From: Cellvibrionales bacterium UBA5860
GTDB taxonomy: Bacteria; Pseudomonadota; Gammaproteobacteria; Pseudomonadales; Porticoccaceae
Assembly (NCBI GenBank): GCA_002431545.1
Contig: DJFY01000055.1
Span: 20,212-45,890 of the forward strand
Direction: 5' to 3'
Length of the DNA stretch: 25,679 nt
Under the pieces are notes generated by a model. That model did no database searches, was not told the origin of the DNA, and was given only the letters and a program-made list of their open reading frames with translations. The stretch's first letter is position 1. Every line of letters begins with the position of its first letter. A program made the position numbers and the translations under genes. Positions 7,592 through 14,924 of this stretch are shown one piece after another.

Positions 7592-8167
7592 CTATTGATT
7601 AAACAGCGCCGCCACGTTGACGTCAGCAGTTTCTGTTTCCGAAAACTTGAGAAGTTTCTTGGCTTCGAAATTAAAAAAGCGGGCAATAAAAATATCGGGA
7701 AACTGTTCAATACGGGTGTTGTTGATGTTCACTGCATCGTTGTACAACTCGCGCCGATCGGCAATCCCGTTTTCGAGATCGGTGATTCTTCCCTGTAAGT
7801 GCGCGAAAGATTCATCGGCTTTTAATTCCGGATAATCTTCCGCCAAGGCGAACAGGCGACCCAGTCCCGAGCGCAATTGTGTTTCCGCAACGCCGAGGGC
7901 GTCGATATCCTCGTCTTCACGCGCTGCGGCAACGGAGGCCCGTGCGGAAATCACGCGATCCAGGGTTTCCTGCTCGTACTGCATGTATTGCTTGCAGGTC
8001 TCCACCAGTTTGGGCAGCTCGTCGTGACGCTGCTTGAGCAAAACATCGATATTGGACCAGGCCTTGGCAACGCGGTGTTTTATAGCCACCAGGTTGTTGT
8101 AGAGCATCACCAGGTAACCCGTGATCAGCACAGCGATGCCCAGAACGATAAAACTTGTTGTTTTCAA
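7592..8167 (-). CDS. lemA: LemA family protein
   Basis: The 191-residue product has one N-terminal membrane helix (about 5-24) with the rest predicted as long helices outside the membrane. The signature is YNNLVAIKHRVAKAWSNIDVLLKQRHDELPKLVE (about 23-56), followed by a helical bundle and the FNFEAKKLLKF segment near the C-terminus, matching LemA proteins in length (about 185-200). LemA is widespread, structurally a helical bundle, and functionally undefined. The start codon is TTG at 8167, with CGGAG eight bases upstream and no nearby in-frame ATG. It heads a probable two-gene operon with the GIDE-like gene. Confidence 0.9.
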   Translation of the reverse strand: MKTTSFIVLGIAVLITGYLVMLYNNLVAIKHRVAKAWSNIDVLLKQRHDELPKLVETCKQYMQYEQETLDRVISARASVAAAREDEDIDALGVAETQLRSGLGRLFALAEDYPELKADESFAHLQGRITDLENGIADRRELYNDAVNINNTRIEQFPDIFIARFFNFEAKKLLKFSETETADVNVAALFNQ

Positions 8168-8278
8168 CGGTTATTCTCCGGCAAACCAACCGACGCCCAG
8201 CTTAGAACCTTTAGCGGACGGCAACAATAAACCAGCGCACAGTTAACGTATCGGGATTTACACGGATTTCTTTAAATC

Positions 8279-8311
8279 AAAAAAAGCCGGCCGCTCTTGC
8301 AAACGGCCGAC
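8279..8311 (-). terminator. Rho-independent terminator of the repeat-protein gene
   Basis: Reading the minus strand, GTCGGCCG and CGGCCGGC form an 8-bp stem (one wobble) with a 10-nt loop, followed directly by seven T. It lies about 110 bases after the stop codon of the hendecad-repeat gene. Confidence 0.85.
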
Positions 8312-8419
8312 ATCGTTTGCACGTTACTTGAAACGTGCCTTACAAGGGGTGGGTAAGACTGTGGAAGAAAGCGAGCAGGAAATTGATAGGCAGCGCGCAC
8401 TCTGCGCCGCCATCGGACC

Positions 8420-8755
8420 CTAGTGGCGCCGATCCAGGCGCCGATCAACACGCTGACCTTTACGATCAAGCCTGCGGTCAATGCGCTGGCCTTTGCGGTC
8501 CAGGTGACGGTCAATACGATCACCCTTTCGATCCAGACGACGCTCAACTCGATCCCCTTTGCGATCGAGTCGCGCCGCCAGGCGATCTTTTCCCTGGGCT
8601 TCGGCCCGATCGGCGGCCCGGTCAAGCCGATCGTTTATACGCTCACCGCGGTGGTCCAGTTTTTCGTTGATGCGATCACCCCGATGATCGAGTCGGTCTT
8701 CGATGCGATCGCCCCGATGATCCAGACGCGCCTCAATACGATCTCCCGCATCGGC
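8420..8755 (-). repeat. Tandem 33-nt coding repeats
   Basis: The DNA coding for the hendecad protein consists of imperfect 33-nt units (11 codons), with the recurring core GATCG/CGATC visible throughout. Such repeats can expand or contract by slippage, so copy number may vary between strains. Confidence 0.75.
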
Positions 8756-8812
8756 AAAGACGGGCTGGGCCAAAGCAGCGGCGATTACCGCGGGGAATAA
8801 AACCTGTTTCAT
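8420..8812 (-). CDS. Secreted protein of charged 11-residue repeats
   Basis: The 130-residue product begins with a clear signal peptide (about 1-20, cleavage likely after PVFA). The remainder is built of about eight or nine 11-residue repeats of the form RLD(H/R)(R/K)G(D/E/Q)R(I/V)xx, interrupted once by a variant stretch (about 65-83). An 11-residue period matches three helical turns (hendecad), so a long right-handed coiled coil or a single charged helix in the periplasm is likely. It is Arg/Asp-rich with no cysteine and no known catalytic motif. GGAG precedes the ATG by about nine bases and a strong terminator follows, so it is an independent unit. Function unknown. Repetitive DNA makes the opposite strand open too. 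Confidence 0.8.
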   Translation of the reverse strand: MKQVLFPAVIAAALAQPVFADAGDRIEARLDHRGDRIEDRLDHRGDRINEKLDHRGERINDRLDRAADRAEAQGKDRLAARLDRKGDRVERRLDRKGDRIDRHLDRKGQRIDRRLDRKGQRVDRRLDRRH

Positions 8813-8958
8813 GATTAACGCTCCATCTTTTTCTCAGAGTTGCGGAGCTTTATAACGCGCTTGCCTGTCACAGGTTGACATAAGGACAACTTGTTTTGTG
8901 ATGGCGTTGGCAAACCACATTCAGCCAAGAGGCCTGACCCATGCTGCGGCGCGCGTTG

Positions 8959-10623
8959 TTAATGCTTGAGCGGCTTGTATTTCACCCGCCTGGGCTGAGC
9001 GTTGGCACCCTTGCGTGCAACGAAATCCTCGTGATAATCGCTGAAATTACCTTCGAAAAAGACCACCTCACTGTCGCCTTCAAAGGCGATGATGTGGGTG
9101 GCGATGCGATCGAGAAACCAGCGATCATGGGAAATCACCAATACGCAACCCGGAAAGGCGAGAATCGCCTCCTCAAGTGCGCGCAGCGTCTCGACATCGA
9201 GATCGTTCGAGGGCTCGTCGAGAAGTAATACATTGGCGCCCTGCTTGAGCGTATTCGCCAGATGCAGGCGGCCACGTTCACCCCCGGAAAGATCACCGAC
9301 ACGCTTTTGCTGGTCGGTACCCTTGAAGTTGAAACGCCCGACATAGGACCGGGAATTCACCTCGTAATCGCCGATACGCAGGATATCCTGGCCGCCGGAA
9401 ACTGCCTCCCACACGGATTTATTGTCTTCCAGGTTTTCCCGGCTCTGCTCGACAAAGGCCAGTTGCACCGTATCGCCCAGGCTGACACTACCCTGGTCGG
9501 GCTGTTCGGTACCGGCAATCATGCGAAACAGGGTCGACTTACCGGCGCCATTGCCGCCGACAATGCCAACAATGGCGCCCTTGGGAATGCTCAGGCTCAG
9601 GTCATCTATCAGCAGGTGGTCGCCAAAACCCTTGCTGACATGCTCCAGCTCGATCACTTTATCGCCCAGGCGCGGCCCAGGCGGAATATAGATTTCGTTG
9701 GTTTCGTTGCGCGTTTGAAACTCCCGGCTGTTCATTTCCTCGAACCGCTGTAAACGCGCCTTGTTTTTTGCCTGACGGGCTTTCGGATTTTTCCGTACCC
9801 ATTCGAGTTCCTGCTTGATGGCTTTCTGGTGCGCCGCTTCCGTGCGCTTCTCTTGCTCCAGGCGCGCTTCCTTCGCCTCCAGCCAGGTGGTGTAGTTACC
9901 TTCGTAGGGAATACCATGCCCCCGGTCGAGTTCGAGAATCCAACCGGCGACGTTATCCAGAAAGTAACGGTCGTGGGTGACTGCCACCACGGTGCCTTCG
10001 AACTCGTGCAGAAACTGCTCGAGCCAGAATACGGATTCGGCATCGAGATGGTTGGTGGGTTCGTCCAGCAGAATCATGTCCGGGCGCGACAACAACAGCC
10101 GGCACAACGCAACGCGGCGCTTTTCTCCCCCGGAAAGATTCTCGATGGCCGCATCCCAGGGTGGCAACCTCAGGGCATCCGCCGCCACATCCAGTTTGTG
10201 ATCCAGATTGTGCGCGTCCCAGACCTGGATAATGTTCTCCAGCTCGCCCTGGCGCTTAGCCAAAGCGTCGAAATCGGCCTCCGGTTCTGCATAGGCGGCG
10301 TAAACTGCGTCCAGCTCCTTGAGTGCATCGACCGCTTCGCGCACACCGTCCTCGACGTTGCCGCGCACATCTTTGTCGGGGTCGAGCTGCGGCTCCTGGG
10401 GCAGAAACCCGACCTTGATTCCCGGCAAGGGTCGCGCCTCGCCGACGATGTCGGTATCGATGCCGGCCATGATTTTCAGCAGCGTCGATTTACCGGCTCC
10501 GTTCAGTCCCAGCACACCGATTTTTGCGCCTGGAAAAAAGGACAGGGATATATCTTTCAGGATTTCACGCTTGGGCGGGACAATCTTGCCCACCCGATTC
10601 ATGGTGTAGACGTACTGCGCCAT
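8959..10623 (-). CDS. ettA: ABC-F ATPase EttA, energy-dependent translational throttle
   Basis: EttA binds the ribosomal E site and gates the first peptide-bond step according to the ATP/ADP ratio. The 554-residue product aligns by eye with E. coli EttA (555) from MAQYVYTMNRVGK onward. Two ABC domains are visible: Walker A GLNGAGKST (39-47), signature LSGGE (163-167), DEPTNHLD (187-194); then GGNGAGKST (356-364), LSGGERGR and LLLDEPSNDLD. The linker between them (about 240-320, with LEWVRKNPKARQAKNKARL) is the P-site tRNA-interaction motif. It is soluble, with no membrane domain. I prefer the ATG at 10623, matching the family, over a GTG three codons upstream. Downstream of the SLC13 gene on the same strand, 122 bp apart. 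Confidence 0.96.
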   Translation of the reverse strand: MAQYVYTMNRVGKIVPPKREILKDISLSFFPGAKIGVLGLNGAGKSTLLKIMAGIDTDIVGEARPLPGIKVGFLPQEPQLDPDKDVRGNVEDGVREAVDALKELDAVYAAYAEPEADFDALAKRQGELENIIQVWDAHNLDHKLDVAADALRLPPWDAAIENLSGGEKRRVALCRLLLSRPDMILLDEPTNHLDAESVFWLEQFLHEFEGTVVAVTHDRYFLDNVAGWILELDRGHGIPYEGNYTTWLEAKEARLEQEKRTEAAHQKAIKQELEWVRKNPKARQAKNKARLQRFEEMNSREFQTRNETNEIYIPPGPRLGDKVIELEHVSKGFGDHLLIDDLSLSIPKGAIVGIVGGNGAGKSTLFRMIAGTEQPDQGSVSLGDTVQLAFVEQSRENLEDNKSVWEAVSGGQDILRIGDYEVNSRSYVGRFNFKGTDQQKRVGDLSGGERGRLHLANTLKQGANVLLLDEPSNDLDVETLRALEEAILAFPGCVLVISHDRWFLDRIATHIIAFEGDSEVVFFEGNFSDYHEDFVARKGANAQPRRVKYKPLKH

Positions 10624-10745
10624 TTTAGTCACCGGCTCCGCTCAATTGCACAGGCGCGATTGTAGCGAAAACCCAGCGCCGGGAGCAGATCGATAACACG
10701 GTTAAAATGCTCGAATCCGCGCCATGGCTATGACCAACCCGGTGT

Positions 10746-12515
10746 TCAGGCCAGTGGCCAGATCAACAGAATCACCGACAGGGAAACCACCCCGATCACA
10801 ATATTCATCGGCGCACCAACCCTGAGGAAGTCCCGAGCACGATAGCCCCCGGGTGCAAACACCATCAGGTTGGTCTGGTAGCCAATGGGTGTGGCGAAAC
10901 TGGCAGAGGCCGCCATCATCACAGCAAACACAAAGGGCTCGGCGGGTAACCCCGCCTTTCGGCTGATTTCAAGCACAATAGGCAGCATCAAAATGGCTGC
11001 GGCATTGTTATTGATCAACTCGGTCAGCAGCGACACCGTGGCGTAGGCCAGCACCAGGGCCAGCCAGGCTTTACCCATGCTGGCGAGTAATACACCGTTG
11101 GCAATCTCGCCGGCGACACCGGTTTTAGCCAGCGCTGCGCCCAGCGCGAAAGACGCACCTATGGTAATCAACACGTTAAAATCCAGACTCTTGTGAGCCT
11201 GGTTCAGAGAACAGCATCCGGTCGCCAGCATGGCACCTGCACCGAGCAGCGCGGCGTTGAGCATGCTGAGCATCTCAGTCGTCGCGGCGACGACTACGGC
11301 CAGCAGAATACCCCAGGCCAGATAGGCTCGATCGTGGCGCGGTTGCTCCTGCTCGAGATCATTGATAATCAGAAAATCCTTGTTGTAGCGCTGGCGCGTG
11401 ACAAACGCCGGACGCGCCTCCAGTAACAGGGTATCCCCCGCCCGCAACCGTATAGTGCCCTGATTACCCGACACGCGCTCCCCGCCGCGCGCCACGGCAA
11501 GAATCACCGCCCCGTAACGATCGCGAAACCTGGAGTCGCGAATAGTCTTGCCAACACAATCGGAATGGGGCGAGAGCGCGGCCTCGATCAGACGGCGCTC
11601 CTCACGCTCCTGACTCAATGCCGGCCGTTCTTCTCCGCTGACAGGGACGATGCCGCGAATGCGCAGCAAATCGGAGATCGCTTCGGTGTTACCGGCAAAC
11701 ACCAGGCGGTCGCCGCCATGCAGGTGTTCTTCCGAGGGCACCGCGGTAATCACCGCGTCCTCGCGGATGATTTCCACCAGATATATCTTTACCAGCTGGC
11801 GCAGGCCGGCTTCCTCGACGGTTTTCCCTACCAGCGGCCCGTCGTGGGCCACCGCCACTTCCAGAGTGAACTCGCGAACATCGCCGAAGGGCTGGTCGCC
11901 CCTGCGATCGGGCAGCCACCGGGGGAACAACCAGAGAACGAATCCGAGCCCAACCAGCGAGGCGGGAAGGCCTATCATGCCGATAGCGAACAGCGAAAAG
12001 CCGGGGCGTCCAGTAATTTCCTGATAAAGGCTATTCACCACGAGATTGGTGCTGGTGCCGATGAGTGTCAGTGTGCCGCCCATAATGGCCGCGTAACTGA
12101 GCGGAATCATCAACTTGGAGGAAGCAAAACCCAATTTTCGCGCCCAGGCTGAAACTGCAGGAATCAGCGTCGCCACTACCGGCGTGTTATTGAGAAATCC
12201 GCTGAGCAAAACCACCGGCAGGCAAAGCCGCAATTGAGCGCCGCGAATCGTTTTCGGCTGCCCCAGCCAGCGATTCACCAGCATATCTATGCCGCCGGTG
12301 GAGTAGATGCCGGTAGCAACAATAAACATCGCCGCCACCGTAGCCAGGCCACTGTTACTGAAACCCGCCAGCGCCTCCGACGCGGTCAGCACACCACTGG
12401 CACTTAGCAACGCCAGCGCGCCCATCATTGCCAGGTGCGGGCTGACACGAGTGAAAACCAGGGTCAGCAATGTTGCAAAGGTCAGCAGAATTGCGAAGTA
12501 GGCCTGCCACTCCAT
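10746..12515 (-). CDS. SLC13/DASS-type permease with two RCK_C domains
   Basis: The 589-residue inner-membrane protein belongs to the divalent anion:sodium symporter (SLC13) group with YbiR/SAC1-like layout. Two hydrophobic halves (about 1-200 and 395-589, roughly 5-6 helices each) flank a soluble part holding two TrkA-C/RCK_C domains (about 214-287 and 303-373). The paired substrate motifs are visible: NNTPVVA (109-115) with IGTSTNLVV (152-160), and the second-half ELINNNAAAILMLP with PIGYQTNLMVF. Members carry sulfate, dicarboxylates or phosphate; substrate cannot be chosen here. The RCK_C domains suggest control by a small ligand. No transport partner or sulfate gene lies nearby. Confidence 0.85.
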   Translation of the reverse strand: MEWQAYFAILLTFATLLTLVFTRVSPHLAMMGALALLSASGVLTASEALAGFSNSGLATVAAMFIVATGIYSTGGIDMLVNRWLGQPKTIRGAQLRLCLPVVLLSGFLNNTPVVATLIPAVSAWARKLGFASSKLMIPLSYAAIMGGTLTLIGTSTNLVVNSLYQEITGRPGFSLFAIGMIGLPASLVGLGFVLWLFPRWLPDRRGDQPFGDVREFTLEVAVAHDGPLVGKTVEEAGLRQLVKIYLVEIIREDAVITAVPSEEHLHGGDRLVFAGNTEAISDLLRIRGIVPVSGEERPALSQEREERRLIEAALSPHSDCVGKTIRDSRFRDRYGAVILAVARGGERVSGNQGTIRLRAGDTLLLEARPAFVTRQRYNKDFLIINDLEQEQPRHDRAYLAWGILLAVVVAATTEMLSMLNAALLGAGAMLATGCCSLNQAHKSLDFNVLITIGASFALGAALAKTGVAGEIANGVLLASMGKAWLALVLAYATVSLLTELINNNAAAILMLPIVLEISRKAGLPAEPFVFAVMMAASASFATPIGYQTNLMVFAPGGYRARDFLRVGAPMNIVIGVVSLSVILLIWPLA

Positions 12516-13020
12516 CAGACACGACCCTTTTGAGCGATCAACCGGAAATCAAACATAACAAGGCCGCGCAATTTGCACGGCCAGTTCCCCTCCCGTCATA
12601 CCTTTAGCATCTAAAACGTTTCAAACGGGTAGAGTTTAGCTTGTCGACGGGGATATTGTTAATGGCCGGCACGCACCCTTGCAGAGAATATTTGGCTATA
12701 TGGAAACAACCGCTGTTGCCGGTATCGAGTCGCCGCCAAAGTAGTAACTGTAGTAACTTAAGACCCGATAGCGATTATTGTTTTATTACGCTGGTTTGGC
12801 GTTGCGTGCTGACGCGCGAGCCGTATCGCGGCAGCGATCACTCGAAACGTCCGACAGCTCTCTCATCGAGATATTTCACCGGGGCTTCTCATCGGTATTT
12901 CTGACTGCTTCTACCCGCCGGCAGGTAGAGCGATTCAGTGTTAGTCGGTACTGATAAAAACGAAAATTAGACTTTCACTCTCAGTTTCAATTACCCGCCA
13001 CCAGAAGCTGCTCTGGAAGC
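12516..13020. other. 505-bp stretch without a convincing gene
   Basis: This holds the region upstream of the SLC13 gene and downstream of the Tat-substrate gene. A plus-strand open frame (12641-12904, 87 codons) has no recognisable similarity, an odd cysteine/arginine-rich composition and no good ribosome site. A near-perfect palindrome, CTACCCGCCGGCAGGTAG (12911-12928), and a short hairpin CCAGA/TCTGG (13000-13015) lie toward its right end. A short direct repeat TAGTAACT occurs twice around 12743-12760. I see no tRNA or repeat array. Confidence 0.5.
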
Positions 13021-13371
13021 TCAGCTGCCAATGGCTTCCCACTTCTCCCAGACCTTCATGGGGCCTGTCTGGGGGCCAGTGATATTACCGAAGTTTGGAC
13101 TTTTACGGTTGTTGCACCATCCCAGGCTTTTAACGGCGACATGCTTGCCATCGCGAGAAATCCGTCGTTTTGCACCCCAGAACTGACAGGTGGCACAAAT
13201 ATTTTCGCTTTCACTGGCGATCAATAAGACGCCTTTTTGAGCGCCTTTCTGCGCAGTCGCAGTCATCGCAACACCGCCAAGAGCCGCGCCAGCAAGCACC
13301 GCTGTAGTGGTAATAAACTTGCGTCGGCCTGTTTGCGCAACAGATGGGTTGAGCTTGGTTTTACCGGCCAT
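13021..13371 (-). CDS. Tat-exported small three-cysteine protein
   Basis: The 116-residue precursor carries a twin-arginine signal, RRKFITTTAVLAGAALGGVA (16-35), so it is probably folded with a cofactor before export to the periplasm. The mature part is short, with CATC (59-62) followed by FWG, then GWCNN (84-88), RKSPNFG and a C-terminal VWEKWEAI. Size and Tat signal recall high-potential iron-sulfur proteins, but these use four cysteines and only three are present. I recall similar uncharacterised proteins with a CxxCxFWG...CNN...SP...VWxKW pattern; no function is established. The ATG at 13371 follows GAGGCAGGA. Metal or iron-sulfur binding is inference. Confidence 0.7.
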   Translation of the reverse strand: MAGKTKLNPSVAQTGRRKFITTTAVLAGAALGGVAMTATAQKGAQKGVLLIASESENICATCQFWGAKRRISRDGKHVAVKSLGWCNNRKSPNFGNITGPQTGPMKVWEKWEAIGS

Positions 13372-13459
13372 TCCTGCCTCCTCGCGAAAAATAGCTTTTT
13401 GCTGTTTCTCAAAGGCATGGTATCAGTCAGGCCGTGTCAGGTATTGATGGGAATCAAAA

Positions 13460-14251
13460 CTAATGAACGATATCGATATGCCCGCCGTCGATACGGATAT
13501 TCTGACCATTGATAAAAGCCGCCCTGTCGCTGGCAATAAAACACACCAGGTCGGCGACTTCCTCCCGGGTGGCAATGCGCCCACAGGGATTGGGAAAACG
13601 CCTGGCCACGATACGCCGCTCGATACTCTCCCAGTCGTCTTCCCAACCTTCCTTTCTGGCCTTGGCGCGAAACGCCGCCTCGACCTCGGGGGTGCGAATA
13701 TAGCCCGGTGAAATGGTATTGACCGTAATGCCGGTGCCGGCCAGCTCCTTGGCGAGGCCCACCGCGATGTTGGCGAGCGCGCCCTTGGCCGCGTAATAGG
13801 CCGGGCGCAGGTGGTTGGGCTGGGTGGAGCCTATCGTGCCGAGTTGGATGATACGCCCACCGCCGAGAGCCTCCATCTGCGGAGTGAGCAGTCGAATCAT
13901 TCGTGCCGCCGACAGCACGTTTTTTTGATACATGTCGAGCCAGTCTTCGGTATCGGCATCGAACCAGCGTTTTTCTTCGGCGGTGCCGTAATTGTTGATC
14001 AGGATATCCACTCGACCTGCGGCGGCGAGGGCTTGCTCGGCGACCTGAGCGCAGCCTGCTTCGCTACACAAATCCCCCCAAACTGCGTATTTGACGGCAG
14101 AGTTATCGACAACATGGGCAGCGCTATCTGTCTCGAAACCGTGCGCAATGACAACCGCTCCTTCTGAAGCCAGGCCTTTGGCGATGACCTCCCCCGTCCC
14201 TCGATAACTTCCGGTGACCAGCGCAACCTTGTCCTTTAGTCCTAGATCCAC
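13460..14251 (-). CDS. SDR-family oxidoreductase with Thr at the catalytic Ser position
   Basis: The 263-residue product is a classical short-chain dehydrogenase/reductase: NAD(P) glycine motif TGSYRGTG (13-20), NNYG (86-89, in place of the usual NNAG), N111, the YYAAK active site (Y152, K156), the SPGYIRTPE segment and a C-terminal INGQNIRIDGG. The position 13 residues before the catalytic Tyr, normally Ser, is Thr139 (QLGTIGS), with a serine at 142. The start is GTG at 14251 after GAGGTAGG. Substrate is unknown. It lies 88 bp upstream of the Tat-substrate gene on the same strand, so the two may be cotranscribed, but no functional link is evident. Confidence 0.88.
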   Translation of the reverse strand: MDLGLKDKVALVTGSYRGTGEVIAKGLASEGAVVIAHGFETDSAAHVVDNSAVKYAVWGDLCSEAGCAQVAEQALAAAGRVDILINNYGTAEEKRWFDADTEDWLDMYQKNVLSAARMIRLLTPQMEALGGGRIIQLGTIGSTQPNHLRPAYYAAKGALANIAVGLAKELAGTGITVNTISPGYIRTPEVEAAFRAKARKEGWEDDWESIERRIVARRFPNPCGRIATREEVADLVCFIASDRAAFINGQNIRIDGGHIDIVH

Positions 14252-14308
14252 TTACCTACCTCTTTTGATCAGGCTCGATTAACCAGGGCCGGATCAATGA
14301 TCCTGGTA

Positions 14309-14659
14309 TCAGGAAAACATCCATGTGGTCGGGTTACTACAGGCTTCCTTTTTGTCCAGGGCCTGCAAACCTTTGACACAGCGAATAACAAACCACACCA
14401 AAGCAAAGATGAGCACGAACCAGCCGATCAGGATGGGCGTCAGTACAAGGCCGATAAAGCCGTACAGCATGCCGATCCAGAACGTCCTGATCTGAAACTG
14501 GTAGTGACTCTGCAACCACGTCGGTGCTTCGTCCCGATTGATGTAGGCCATAATGAGACCGATGATGCTGGTCAGGCCAAATATCACACTAACCAGATAA
14601 AGAATGTACACAAGCTTGGCGGAACCGGCATCTTCGGCATTAATGGGTATTTCCGTCAT
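14309..14659 (-). CDS. DUF4870-like small membrane protein
   Basis: The 116-residue protein has about three membrane helices (near 15-40, 56-75 and 75-98) and a short polar tail. The pattern of an N-terminal helix followed by AYINRDEAPTWLQSHYQFQIRTFW matches the DUF4870/YidH-like small membrane proteins, whose role is unknown. I start at the ATG at 14659 because AGGAGC lies seven bases before it and the protein begins naturally there; the frame stays open upstream to 14785 without homology. It precedes the SDR gene on the same strand, 57 bp away, and is divergent from the valine operon. Confidence 0.78.
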   Translation of the reverse strand: MTEIPINAEDAGSAKLVYILYLVSVIFGLTSIIGLIMAYINRDEAPTWLQSHYQFQIRTFWIGMLYGFIGLVLTPILIGWFVLIFALVWFVIRCVKGLQALDKKEACSNPTTWMFS

Positions 14660-14826
14660 CAATTTGCTCCTGTTGCCGGCCGAACAGACACAACCAAAGT
14701 TATTTTGTTCTAGCGCCGAAAAGTGCCACAATTCGTCCCCCATGGCAATTCGTGTACCTGCTGACGCGCACTTGGGCGCCCGCACTTCACAGCGTACCCG
14801 CGTTTCGCCCCGGGGCCACAGCCTTC

Positions 14827-14896
14827 AGCGCCAACTCTAGTGTAGCGCTAGATCTAGATAATGTAGCGCCAGATAACAGTTACAACTTGTATAAAT
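14827..14896 (+). promoter_or_regulatory. Candidate promoter and repeated operator upstream of mmsA
   Basis: TGTAGCGCTA (14841-14850) and TGTAGCGCCA (14862-14871) form a direct repeat with 21-bp period, two helical turns, and a partial third copy AGCGCCA lies at 14827-14833. TATAAA (14890-14895) is a plausible -10, about 30 bases before the start codon, but no good -35 exists at the right spacing. This arrangement suggests an activator bound at the repeats. Binding is inferred. Confidence 0.4.
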
Positions 14897-14924
14897 AGCA
14901 GATAGACAGTCGACGAGGTAAGCC

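Noticed and set aside
8335..8800. Plus-strand open frames opposite the hendecad-repeat gene
   Set aside because: They arise from the 33-nt repeat on the other strand; the minus strand has the signal peptide, ribosome site and terminator.
12641..12904. 87-codon frame in the 505-bp gap
   Set aside because: No similarity, unusual composition and no ribosome site; the coding case is too weak.
13021..13371. High-potential iron-sulfur protein
   Set aside because: Only three cysteines are present where that family needs four, and the C-terminal pattern differs.
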